From positions 41,228,860-41,292,859 of the forward strand of contig CM053796.1 in NCBI GenBank assembly GCA_028671895.1: a stretch of 64,000 nucleotides of DNA, read 5' to 3'. Under the pieces are notes generated by a model that did no database searches, had not been told where the DNA came from, and saw only the letters and a program-made list of their open reading frames with translations. This DNA comes from Oenanthe sinensis. Lineage: Eukaryota > Streptophyta > Magnoliopsida > Apiales > Apiaceae. Position numbers and translations under genes: made by a program. This document shows, one piece after another, positions 1 to 11,640 of this stretch. Numbering within the stretch: position 1 is the stretch's first letter; each line of letters opens with the position of its first letter.

Positions 1-138
1 AAGGATTGATCAACCTTATAATTGAATTGGTTGTTTAGGTTTATTTGGAAGAGTAGACTAAATTGAGACCCAATTACTATAACTTGAGATTAACATACGT
101 GTTAACTTGAAATGTTGGTGTACTTTATGGAGGGATGA

Positions 139-648
139 ACTGTAAGGTGGGTTAGCCAACAAAACTTCATTTTCTTCAAGCAGGCTGTGGAGTTGCAGTA
201 TATCAAATTTCTCTTATCAAAAGCAGCTGAGGTAAATAGAAGTAAGGAAGAAGTGACAAAGAAGTGGCTTATGGAGATTGATAGAAAGTTAACTCTGCAC
301 AGACAGACAAATAAGCAGATTGGTAAATTTTCTTTGAAGTATGTTGACACTGAAGGGAATGATCAGGACATGCCTCTAGAAGTGAAGGAAATCAAGTTTC
401 AAGAAGGTGTGAGTCACTACTTTAGGTTTCAGCCTATGGAAGGGAAGATTAGTGTCTTGATGCGTAAGGATTTGAAAGAACAAGAATGCAGTGCAAATAA
501 TCTAAGAACAGCTTACTGTCAAATCAAATGTGAAAATGAAGAGATGAACAAATTGAAGAAGTTTGTTAGTGAAACTCTTGCTATTGTGGAGGAGAATATG
601 CTGAAATCATTCTTAAGGAATAATTCGGCCTTTGAAAAGATAAATTGA
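139..648 (+). CDS. unknown K/E-rich ORF, possible last ORF of an LTR element
   Basis: The frame is open from 139 to a TGA ending at 648, but the first in-frame ATG is only at 271, so the N-terminus is missing, spliced on, or lost by frameshift. The product is charged and probably helical, with segments such as SKEEVTKKWLMEIDRKL and ENEEMNKLKKFVSETL, and no motif I recognise. It lies about 120 bp upstream of a purine tract and a putative 3' LTR on the same strand. That position fits an extra ORF downstream of pol in an LTR retrotransposon, but there is no RNase H or integrase sequence to prove it. It could also be the last exon of an unrelated host gene. Confidence 0.35.
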   Translation, partial: TVRWVSQQNFIFFKQAVELQYIKFLLSKAAEVNRSKEEVTKKWLMEIDRKLTLHRQTNKQIGKFSLKYVDTEGNDQDMPLEVKEIKFQEGVSHYFRFQPMEGKISVLMRKDLKEQECSANNLRTAYCQIKCENEEMNKLKKFVSETLAIVEENMLKSFLRNNSAFEKIN

Positions 649-771
649 GAAGTAATTCCTTTTTCTTATAAATTATATACGGTTCTAGTTTAAATTGTTT
701 AATTATTTAGTTTTGACATCATCAAACCTTGATTTATGCTTACATTTTATAAAGCATAAATAGAGGGAGTT

Positions 772-1503
772 TGTTAGGAATATATTCATTTGATGATGTA
801 TAAAATACTAGAATAGAGTCTACAATAGATATATCTGTAATAGAATAAGTCTCTCTAGTTTCTGATCAAAGTAAATGTAAATCAGAGTCTAGTTAATCCT
901 TGTACAGGTATCAAGAGCATTTGTACTTAGAAGATTTTCAAGAAATATAAAACTAGAGTCTGGATGCAAATCGGAGTCTGGAAGTTGATCAGAGTCTATA
1001 GACTATCAGAGTCTATAGTCTGTCAGAGACTGAAGATCATTAGAGTCTGAAGTCTTTCAGAGTCTATAAAACTGAAGCTGAATTTGGAAGGTGATCACAG
1101 TAAAGTGAAGTCTTCGAAGATAAAGACAAATATATTATAGATATGCTATGGGAATGAACGAGAATTACAGAAGAAAACTGTCAACTAATAATTATGAATT
1201 CTATTCCTATTTTATTTGTATTTTCCTTTATTAGTTGATAGGCAACTCTCTATATAAACAATTTATGTAACCTAATTTATTTTGTCGAACTTTTGAGAGA
1301 GCATAGAGATAGAGAGCGTTGTTGTGATAAACACAGAGAAACTGTTAGGGTTTGTGTACACCCTATGAGAGTTTGTATTCATTCATCAATAATACAAACA
1401 GTATTCATTCATATCTTTGTGTTTGTTCTTTGTTCTTTATTCAAAACTTTAATTTACATTGAGTTGATCAACCCTCCCTTCTACTTGTGTAACTGGGAAA
1501 ACA
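772..1503 (+). repeat. putative 3' LTR of an LTR retrotransposon
   Basis: The segment starts TGTTAGGAATAT directly after a purine tract (GAGGGAG, 763-769) and ends GGGAAAACA, so it has TG...CA termini and a polypurine tract in the right place. Inside are a run of imperfect AGAGTCT repeats (about 955-1075) and a TATATAAA box (1251-1258), as expected for U3. The partner LTR would lie to the left of the window, so neither LTR identity nor a target-site duplication can be checked. Confidence 0.45.
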
Positions 1504-1507
1504 TGAG

Positions 1508-1772
1508 TAAATGTGGCCACTTGTGCGGCCCGGGCGGTTCGGGCCAGGCTTGAGACGGGTTGAGCACTGAATAACCATGCACTGAACCGACACCAAGGTT
1601 GAGCGAGCTGTGCCGGACCCGGTTCAGGATGCGGTTTTTGGTTTTTTAACCCTTAACCGGCCCTATAAATTAAACAGGTTTTGAACCAACACAGTTCTGA
1701 CTGAATTTACCGAATAGTTTGGCGAATCGGGTCCAGTTGTGTAGACCCAACCCGCACAAGTGGACACCTCTA
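1508..1772. mobile_element. possible hAT-like MITE fragment
   Basis: The GC-rich block has imperfect inverted ends: TGGCCACTTGTGCGG at the left and, on the other strand, TGTCCACTTGTGCGG at the right. This is typical of small hAT-derived elements. I see no matching 8-bp target-site duplication, so the boundaries are tentative. It begins four bases after the putative LTR end. Confidence 0.35.
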
Positions 1773-1796
1773 CTTGTAGAGTTGTGGGTATTGTGT

Positions 1797-1878
1797 GCAT
1801 GAGATGCTGTATCTTGGCAGGGCAACCCGGATGGGTTGCAACCATGTCGGTGTTACCCCTTTTACCCATCCCTTTTAC
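1797..1878 (+). repeat. GC-rich hairpin unit, copy 1
   Basis: It contains GCAACCC-GGAT-GGGTTGC, a perfect 7-bp stem with a 4-base loop, followed by a second possible stem GATGGGT...ACCCATC. The unit from TATCTTGGC to TACCCATC is repeated about 890 bp downstream in the same orientation (copy 2). Its function is unknown. Confidence 0.55.
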
Positions 1879-2689
1879 AGATATAAGCCTCCCCATTTCT
1901 CTCATGTTTATTGTCATCAAAGGCACGGTGTTACGTGCCATCATCGATTAAGACCAATTCACGTTTTTTACAATATTGCATGTTAATTACTCTCTCCGTC
2001 TCATTTTATATGTCATTTTTGAAAAAAATACGCATATTAAGCGATTCTAACATAAAAATTATTTTTCATTTATATCCATATTAATTAAATTGATTTAGAT
2101 GGTTTCAATGCATAATTTGAATGATAATTATATTACATTAATTACCAATATCAGTACCAATCATTAGTCAAATGATTATTTTGGAAATTTAACTATAAAA
2201 TTGCATTTAAAAGAGATAGTGAACATATATTATGAGACAAATTTTTTCTTCAAAACTAACTACTGATTTAAGACGAATTGAGAAATTGGTTAAAGGACCA
2301 AAACACCCTGTTTCTCCTCGACCCGACCCGATCTCTATAAAAAAAAACTGCGAGAAGAATAGGGCATAAAAAAACTGAGAAAGAAGAGATGAGGCTGCAG
2401 AGAGAAGGGATGTTTTTAAGGGTAGTTGCCCCTCTCTGAACCCCATGATCTTTTTATCACAGCCTATGATTTCTAATTTTTCAAAGCAACAACCCTTGTG
2501 AGTTGTGTCTATACATGTATTTATATATGTGTATGTGCGCGCATTTCTGGTTCTTTGTCTTTGCAACTGTACTCATACAAGTACACAACACAAATAATAA
2601 TAACAATAATAAAGAAGAAGAATAGAAGATGATACTAATGAGGCTGTGATGATAAATATATACTATAGCTTTCTCAGTTGTAGGTATTT

Positions 2690-2775
2690 AGTGAATGTGA
2701 CCCGTATCTTGGCGGGGCAACCCGGATGGGTTGCAGCCATGGCGGAGCTGCCCTATCTACCCATCATGGCATTAT
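2690..2775 (+). repeat. GC-rich hairpin unit, copy 2
   Basis: It is the second copy of the 1797-1878 unit, preserving both the GCAACCC/GGGTTGC stem and the GATGGGT/ACCCATC stem while differing at scattered bases between them. A TATA-like CTATAAAAAA lies upstream at about 2334, and a small hairpin (CAGAGAG...CTCTCTG) at 2398-2438. A non-coding transcript is possible but not shown. Confidence 0.55.
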
Positions 2776-3457
2776 ATGTATTATCTGAGCCTTTCTATTC
2801 TTTTGAAAAATGCAATGCTACAATTATATAAAATAATTATTCATTTGAAACTGGTCAAAAAAAAATTATTCATTTGAAACTTTAATGGACTAGTAATGTT
2901 TCTCAGTCGATCAAATATTAACATTAATAATTTTTTGTACTTTGGAATAACAGTTTTTATTAAATTGTGATTCAAGGCGGTGTTAAATATTTTATTTATT
3001 AATTTTTTTCCAACTGGATTACATGGTAATGTTTTTTTATTTCAAACAGATTAGCGATTTAATGTACAAATTATCATTGCTAACGCAGCAGTTGAAATTT
3101 TAGATTACTGATTTTGTATGTTATGCCGGGTTACAAAATAAGTGTTACAAAAATATTAAACACCAGCTTCAAATAAAAGCAAGTGAGAGGCAAAAACGTC
3201 AAGAGAAGGCACCAGTATAAAGATATTATGTGAAACATATCACTACATTTGGGAAGGAACACAAGACAAGCCCTTGCAGCATAATTTACAATATGAAGTC
3301 ATGCTACCATTAGTTAGTTTAGTTCACTACTCTGCAGCATTGCCTAAGCCCATTCACAAACTACAACTACAGGAAAAAACAACACGTTTATGGTCTAGGC
3401 ACTATTTCCATTCTGAATTTAACCATTCAACATGAATCGGCATATGGAGGGTTGGAG

Positions 3458-6400
3458 TTAGTTCTTTGGACGTGCTAACCACAAGGAACTCAGGGCTCGG
3501 AGACGTGACATATAATCGCTAATAACAAGCAGGGCACGAGCAGCTTGGCGAGTTGTCAAAATTCTATGCAATTGTTGCAGTGTTTGCTGCCTCAGGAGGT
3601 CCGCCTAGTAACAAAGATGTATAGTTTAGCCACCCATTACCTTTTCATGTATACATAATAGACTAAAGTTGCAAGTTTTGTACAATGCTTTATAAAACAT
3701 TGCAATACTCTACTCGTTCATTAGAAATATGTTCGCGTATGTTGATACAAAGTTCGACACACCACCTGATGGAGAAAATTCTCAAGTGTAGCAAGTTTTC
3801 CCATCGCGATGGCCATATGTCCCATGTAATCAGCCACGTTTCCCGAACCAGCAGGGCCAAGAGAATTCGAGGAAAGTGTCTCCACAAGGGATTGCTGCAG
3901 AGCTTCCATTCCTTGTGACAAGGCATCCTCGGCCTGCTGAGAGGATTGCTGTAAGTTGCATATGCCCATCAATTGTTGATCTGTCAGAGGTTCAAGTTGG
4001 TTGCCTAGAATCTGAAATATTGATAGTGACAAGTAAATAATTTTGACGAACAATAGCAAGCTGAATCATCCTATCCACATAGCAATACAAACAGGTTTAA
4101 GGTAAATTGATCACCTTAAGAAGTTCTGATGAACGAAATCCCCCTAACCACATAAAACACCGTTCAGCTGGAGTCTTCCACATACCAGAAAGCATGTGAA
4201 ACACATCAGACTTTGCAGCTATACCCTTTAGCCTGAATATTTCATCATAGTGTGACATAACCCCATCCACAAGAACACGCAGTTCAGCATCCCCCAATTG
4301 AGAATTGACCATTGATCTCAAATCATTTACAAGTCGCTGATGTTCTTCTAACCACCGGGCATAATCCATGTCAAATGCCAACGCAACTGCAGTTATAGTC
4401 ATACCGCAAAATGCCAAGATCAGAGTGGGCTCATCATGATTTTACTTTACCCTCATCAAATATCTATTTTCCTGAATGTTGTATGACCAAAGTGCTATAG
4501 TTGAACCTTTTCTATACAAAAACTTTAAGAGGTTTTATGACCAATGGTACAATAGTTCTAATAATAGGTCTATCATTATTTATTAACTTGAACAATATTC
4601 ATATGCAAACAACAAATATCCACACGGATCATATTATTGCAAAAATTACATATTTACAACTGGAAAAACAAGGTTACCATTTAAACCAGTTGGATGATTT
4701 TGATCTCCACAAATTCCAGCAGATATATATAATCCCTACAAAAGAATAAAAGAAAAAAAATTGCAGTAAAACTCAATGTAGCATACTGATTTGCAATTTT
4801 TTAAGCATTACGTGACAGATTGACAGTAGATATAAAATTTACAGGGCATAACCGATAACAGAAAATCATGCCATATGCAATGGCCTTGGAATACATGAAA
4901 CCCAAGTAAGGAACATACGATTCAAATAGATGTTACATTAATTTTCTTAACAAAAGAATAGGACCTGCTGACGTGCTCGCTTCAGTTCATCCTCCAATTG
5001 TGTCAGCCGCAGACGACTGTTCTCCAACTGCTGGACATATGCCTAGACATATGAAAAAGCTTCAAATTGAGCTTCAGTCAAGTACTTTTCTTAAATGCAT
5101 TCGATCAATTAAGCTTTAAAAACTAAACAATTATAAATTTTATCTCAAAGTTGTTCTACTACAAAAACTTTTGGTAGTACAGTACTTTAATTGGTAAAGA
5201 CTGCTGCCAAATTCAAAGATGGAAACTTTACCTTTTTCCTCAATCGACTCTTTCTAGCAGCTTCTCGGTTCTGAGCCAACCTGCGAAGTGTCTGCAAGAG
5301 CGCCAACAGGAAATTAGATGGTTGAACAGCCACACAACTGAATTTGCTGAATATGACCATGAAAAACAATTTAGGAACATATCAAATTCAAACCTTTTGG
5401 TCCCCTGGTCTTGCACATGATTGATCGACTGAATCCACAACGGTCATTGCTCCGCTTGGAACTCCAACATACTGAATACAGTACATAAACCATAGTTACG
5501 ATTTCCAATCAACCACACTACATGATTAATAGGAAAAACAAAAAAGACCCTTTAAAAATCTAACAAGAGAAAATAATCTTAGGCAACAATTATTAGTTTA
5601 ACCAAGTAATCAGAAATGCACAATCTTCTCATCTTTGGGCCTTTGGCAACATAAAAATGCCTGGTTACCATATTTTCCTACATAGTTAATATACCACGAA
5701 GAACTGACTAAGACCATATCCAACCCAACTCTAAATTTGCACTTTTACATCATTTTGGTGCAACACCAAACTCTAAAAGTTACACCATTTTGGTGCAACA
5801 CCAAAAATTACACCAAATTTGGTGTAACACCAAAATTTGGTAATTTTTAGAGTTTTTCTAAATCCCAACATTAACCTTACATTCCTTTAACTAAAACAAT
5901 TTTTTTTCATTTTATATCCTTAACAACTTTATTGTTTTTGTATTTTAGTTATAAAATAACCTTTATAGATAAAGATTCCTTTTGGTGTAAGTTTCGGTGT
6001 AAATGGGTTGGAGAGGATTTTTAAAATAGTGTAACTTCTACACTAGATGCTCTAAAGTATATTATTCTTTACATTCGGTGCACAAAATGATATCAAAGTA
6101 ACTTATTTCCATGCTACCACTTTTTTGTTTTTTGCCTAGTAACTAACTGGGGGCTACGTTTGCTTGCAAGGCTTAAAATCTCTGAACTATCTAAATATTG
6201 GTTTTCATGGACAAGTGACTGAAATAATATAAAGTCTATAGTACAATTATCATTATAATCCTACAATCGATTTCTCATCACCTCCTAGTTATTTTCTTGG
6301 AAATGAATCATATAAATTGATAAAAATTCTAACATGATAAATTAAAGACTAGATGTGGTAGAAACTAGTAATAAGATAACAGTCCTGGAAAAAAATATTG

Positions 6401-7412
6401 CATGAAACAAACATAGCCTTCGGACTTCAGAGTGTCAAACATGTACTAATTTACTATACATCTACTTGTAAAAAAGGCTAATGAATAATGCCAAGATACA
6501 GAAAGTACACCCTGAATGTGAAAAATGTAACCAAGTAACATATGCAAAACCCAAAGCAAACATAAAACATATATGAACCACTAAACAGTTTTAAAATTGG
6601 TATGTTAGAAAAGGACATCACACAAAACATAAAGAGGGGTTAAAAAAACTGGGGAAGGGACCTGGTTTTTATCATCAGTGTCAACATCTGTAGAAGTGTC
6701 GGTCTGTTGGCTATTATCTGCCAGCCCAGAGTCTCCCCAGTTCTCAAAATGCCCGTTTCCCAATGCATTACCACCTCCCAAACCCACCATCGTTGCTGCC
6801 TCGTGCATCATCAACTGCCCTGTATCTATACCTGTTGATCCTCCCATCTCTGTTGAACTATAATTCTATATCCCCACAAAATGTACACACAAATATTTGT
6901 TACATATAAAAACACCTAGAAAATGTAAATAATATAATATGCACATTTTTTGAAAAGCGAGAGGGTGGTTAGTTAGGTGGGAGATGTTACCGTGGTGTGT
7001 CCCCCAAAATGCAAGTTGTTGTTAGAGAGAATAGTAACATTAGGTTGCTTTAGATCATAATAAACAGAGCCTGAAACAATATATATATATTTTGCAAGTA
7101 ACAAGTAACAACATCAGTTGGGATTGGAAGAGAGTCAGAGAGAGAGAGAGAGAGAGAGAGAATACCTGGGCTTAAAACAACAGCATCCTCCTGATGAAAG
7201 CCAGTTGATTCATCAAGCTCACCAAGATCCGCAAAACGGGGAGTTTCAGCTCTTCCACTAAAACCACATACATATAAGCATGCATGACTATTGAGTATAT
7301 AAATATTATGCGTATAAGAATAGTAAAATAAGTGTTGGTACCTGAGGTAGAAAGGTGACTGGTGGCAATACATATCAGAGTGGTTGTTAACAGTAGCTTT
7401 AGGTCTCTGCAT
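3458..7412 (-). CDS. PAN: TGA-type bZIP transcription factor, PERIANTHIA (TGA8) orthologue
   Basis: Ten exons join in frame to 456 codons plus stop: 7412-7342, 7257-7166, 7070-6991, 6865-6662, 5471-5394, 5291-5232, 5042-4965, 4429-4115, 4011-3766, 3604-3458. Arabidopsis PAN is about this length. Order: long N-terminus with STGFHQEDAVVLSP and DTSTDVDTDDKNQ, basic region RRLAQNREAARKSRLRKK, leucine zipper starting AYVQQLENSRLRL, then a DOG1 domain (RWLEEHQRLVNDLR, SHYDEIFRLKGIAAKSDVFH, GMWKTPAERCFMWLGGF) and the end RLRALSSLWLARPKN. The N-terminus and the DOG1 wording fit PAN better than TGA1-7, TGA9 or TGA10. Cys344 in MGICNLQQSSQQ sits where PAN has its redox-relevant cysteine. In Arabidopsis PAN controls floral organ number, activates AGAMOUS and binds BOP1/2 and ROXY1. 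The start is the first ATG; the acceptor of exon 8 (CATGATGAG) is the least certain junction. Confidence 0.93.
5712..6052. mobile_element. Tourist-like (PIF/Harbinger) MITE in PAN intron 4
   Basis: The 341-bp element is flanked by TAA target-site duplications (5709-5711 and 6053-6055). Its ends are GACCATATCC and, on the opposite strand, GAGCATCTAG. The interior has nested TTTGGTGTAACACCAAA palindromes. It lies wholly inside the 1.19-kb intron of the PAN gene. Confidence 0.65.
7137..7161. repeat. (GA)n microsatellite
   Basis: An uninterrupted AG-dinucleotide run (TC on the gene strand) sits in PAN intron 2, a few bases downstream of the exon 2 donor at 7165. Confidence 0.9.
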
Positions 7413-10032
7413 TATCTTATTTTTTCTTGCACTCAAAGACTGTTACTCTGTTTCTCGAAAAATATATAAAAGGGGTAGAGCATAAAAGCATGAAAGAATC
7501 AGAAGGGTAGTAGCGATGAAGGAGGAGAAAAGCAAGAAAGATAGTGAAAGCTATCGAGAATTTATTTAGAACAAGATAGCGTATGAGTACGGTAGGGGTT
7601 ATTAATATATATTATAGCAAAACGTCTAGTCTTCCTCTTTTTTCATTATTGCCTTGCTGCCTTTCTGACCCCGTCGTCCTCCTTTAGGCATTTTAGACTC
7701 CCGATGTCACTGTTCTTTCCTTTATACTATCTCCCTCACGTGAGCCTCTACTTCACACGTGCTTAAGTATCTCTCGCAATTGTTTGTAATGGAGTCCAAC
7801 TGAGTTATGTTGAGTTCGAATTTATTCGAGGTTGACTTTAAAATTGAATTTTAAGGTTCAACTCACAATAAACTCGAGCTTATATATTTAATTACTCATC
7901 TAGCTTATTGAAAAATATTAAAATGAGCGTGATCGAATAGTTTAAATGATAAAAGTCTTATTATTATCCGTCATCCAGGTTTAAGTTGGATTTCAATTCG
8001 TCCCCAAATTTTTTAAAATAAATATTTATTTATAAAATTATAAACTTATTTCTTAAAATAATCACTAAATTGGGGCAAGTTTGATTCTTACCACTCCTGT
8101 GAAGTTATCATTCACAAAAGTCATTGTAATACCGGTGAATCATGAGCAAATAAGATAACGTACCTTGAACACCAAATTATACTTGTGAAGTAATGACCCA
8201 TAAACAAAAATAATGGATTTCCAACACCAAATATACTTATTTAGTTTCATGATGAAGGTGCTTCAAATTTCATTCAGTTGAAGAATTAAAATGATTCGAT
8301 TTAATATTTTACGGAGTAAATAAAAAACTTTCTAAATTTGGAAAAACTGGGGTCACGAGGCAAGTTGAGAGCAAGTGTATGTTGTTGGAGTGTGGGAGCA
8401 TCACACACGCACAGTCTCTCTCTCGGACCATCTCTCTCATTCATCAGTCCTGTGACTATTTTTCCCTAGCTACCTTCTACGCTATACTGGTAGTACGAGT
8501 AATACTTTAATCTCTCCCTCTCTCTCTCTCCCGCAGGGTTATTAATACTCTTACGGATTTAGTCTTTGTTTGTTGTGTTGTTTTTATTATCTAGAAGTGT
8601 GTGCTTATTTTGTGGCCATCTGCAACAACAGTAATAGTGTGTGTAATTGTGAGTATATTAGTTTATGCATGTGTAAGAATGAGGTTGCATAGGGAGAGGA
8701 GATCATACAGGTAGCGTAAATATGATGGGATGGTGATTAGATATGATAAGAATTCTAGTGTGAGGCTTGTAAGAGAAATATATAGGTATAGGTTTATTTC
8801 TGCTCTATGGATTCCATCATAATTCATACATGATAAACTAGTAGTATTTCTAGTAATGATATGTAAAATTGATGTCGCTGTGCGTTCGTTTCTCTTTCTT
8901 TTTCTTTGAAAATAATTTTTGAAAGAAAATTCTCGTAACTTGTTTTTTTTTAAATGTAATTATTTATTTGTGATTTGAACGAATTTATTTAAAAAATGGT
9001 GAGCCAGTTGATATATTTTAATGAAACAAGTTATCACTTTGATATAAAATCCTAATTGTTATTATTAAAATTTAATTACAGACAAATATAAAAATTAATT
9101 TATTATTATTAGAAGAAAATTTGTGTCCGAGAAAGCCAAGGTGAGTAAACTCAAATGCCAGTGTTACCATGAAAAGTTGTTGGGCTGGCAGTGAAGAAGG
9201 GTTTTCTTGAAATAAGGTTTTGCATCATAAGAAAGTGTACGAGCCTGGTGATAAAACAGAACATAGTCCAAAAATAGCTCAAATGAAATAAATAAAGTGA
9301 CTCGTACACTAGGTGCCGTGCCAATCAGAGTCTTCTGGACCATCTGCCTACTTGTTGATTTTTCATTTCTGCATGGCCTATCGGGTCAATATACTTCAAT
9401 TGAGGCTTTTGACTGTTTTTTGTTGAGAATGTAAGACCAAATTCCAATGGTAAAATACTACCCGGTCCCATCCAATTATTTATATTTGGGTTGGGCACAG
9501 ATATTAAAAAAATTATATAAAATATTATGAAAGAGGAAAAAAAGTGGATGAAAGTGATGATGTCAATTAATATTTAATTGATAGATTTGAAAATGTGGAG
9601 AAAAGTAGTAGATGAGAGTAAATTTTATAGTATAAAAGTTTGATATTTTTTTTAAAAAATAAAATATAAATAATTGGATGAAACATAAAAAAAATAAAAT
9701 GTAAAGAATTGGATAAGTCCGTGAGCTATCGGTGTAATTGTCTAAAAAATATAGGCTAAATAGTTGTTGAAATTTGGTCATTCATGTATTAAATAAATAG
9801 GTAAAAAATATACTCCATATTTAAGAGGAACTCTTATCATGCTACAGTACTCGGAAGCAGTTCAGTGAATCAGTGGTGAGGTAATAGAAACAGGTTATAG
9901 GGTCCAGTGGCAGTGGTCTGTGGGCTCATGAGCCAGGTCCAATACTGTCCTGACCTACCTGCTGCACCCTATATTTTACCAAGATACCATATCCAGCACT
10001 AGCAGAACCTCTCTATACACTGTCAAATTTAA

Positions 10033-10628
10033 GGCCTCCTTTGTTTTTCAGGTTATGGAGTTAGTGAAGTAACTTAGAATTCCAAGTAGGTTTATTAAAA
10101 ACCTAAGTTTATTATTTACCTAAGTTTATTAAAAACATGTGTTTAGTTTAATACTATAATTTCAAATCACAACTTTTTTTATTATTTATTCCTCTTCAAA
10201 AAGTTTTTTTATTAATTATTAGTTTTATTAATTTAATGATATATAAAAATTAATATAAACTATTATAGAGGTACTGAATTTAAAAATAAATACATTCAAA
10301 ATAAATAGTTTATGTTTAGAATATGTGTTTTTTTATAAATTATTTTAAAGATAAATAAATAAAATGATATAAATTATTATAAAAATAGATTTTTTTTGAA
10401 TATGGTAAATAGATAAAATTTTAATTGCAAAATATATTATAAAATAGATTTAACTATGTAACTTTTAGTGACCATGGGTGAGTGATATAACCAAGTCCCC
10501 GTGATTTACACTAACCCTGGATACCTTCGACGTCTAGATTCCCTCATCCATTTTAAACAATGTAACTCGTCGAAGTTTTAAAGGAAGTTAGAGTTATGTA
10601 ACTGGGTCATAAGCTATCAAACGAGTCC
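10033..10628. mobile_element. PIF/Harbinger-like MITE
   Basis: The 596-bp segment has ends GGCCTCCTTTGTTT and, on the opposite strand, GGACTCGTTTGATA (10 of 14 match). It is flanked by TAA on both sides (10030-10032 and 10629-10631), the 3-bp duplication of this superfamily. It has no coding capacity. Confidence 0.55.
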
Positions 10629-11199
10629 TAAGTGTATAAAAATAGTAAAGTTTAAATTACAAAATAAATAATATTCTTCAGAACCAGATAGGACCCCACC
10701 GATAATAATCTTTTTTCATTAACAAACAGTTTTTATCTCATTTTTTTTATTAAAAAAATTCAGAACAAGATAGGACCCTAATTTAAATATCGAGAATTAA
10801 AACTATAACATCCGACATTGATTACATAAAATGTGTTTGAATCATAAATGATAAATTAACAACTAATATATAATTAATTATTAATTCTTTTGTATTGACC
10901 AATAATGGGTTATTGCATTTAGAGTTCAAACCTTGTAAACTTGGATTATTATGAACTTTAATAGAATTAAAGTCATGTTCGGCATGAAGTTCATAGACAC
11001 TGATTCGATAAAAACATCAATTCAATAAGGTGGTAAACTTAAATAGACTTTATCAGATTGATTTAAAATATAATAAAAATTTATTAAACATTTTGTTGAG
11101 TCGAACATTTTACACACCTTAATTCTTTACACTTGTTCGTACGGGAGTCCAGTTATTTTTGTATTCTTATCTTTTGTTGAATTTTACTCATGGGATGTT

Positions 11200-11640
11200 C
11201 AGTGGCGGAGCCAATTTACAGAGTGAGGGAGAGTCAAAATGGTCAGTGTCGGAACTAGTCGCGCGAAGTGCGGAAATTTTTATCCCGTTGGAAGCACAGA
11301 TTTTTTTCCCCACTAAATCGAAAGGACCTTTTATCGAACACTTGGGGAGCGGAGATCATCAATATCACAAATTAACAATTCTAACAGATATATTCAAATT
11401 ATATACTTAAACAAAGACACAAGACAATTGAATAATGAGCAACAAAATCATAATTCATCGAAGAACACTAAATAATTAACTAATTAGGGGAGAAATTTCA
11501 AATGAAAACAAGTAAAAACTTATTAAAGGGCTATGAGGATCAAAATTTTGGTATGAGCTATGTTTAAAAAAAAAATGAGGCAAAACATTTTTTTTAGAGG
11601 GGCACAGACCCCTCCCCGTCTTAACGTGACTCCGCCACTG
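11200..11640. mobile_element. hAT-type non-autonomous element
   Basis: Terminal inverted repeats CAGTGGCGGAGCCA and TGACTCCGCCACTG bound 441 bp. The flanks give an 8-bp target duplication with one difference (GGGATGTT at 11192-11199, AGGATGTT at 11641-11648). The CAGTGGCGGA terminus is common among plant hAT MITEs. No transposase ORF is present. Confidence 0.75.

Noticed and set aside
955..1080. Regular short repeats, considered as a CRISPR-like array
   Set aside because: The units are imperfect, very short and irregularly spaced, and the context is a plant LTR.
1797..2775. Possible MIR482/2118-like precursor, because CCC--T-TACCCATC resembles the 3' arm of that family
   Set aside because: The inverted repeats pair over only about 7 bp, with no 20-nt arm complementary to the candidate, so it does not fold like a plant miRNA precursor.
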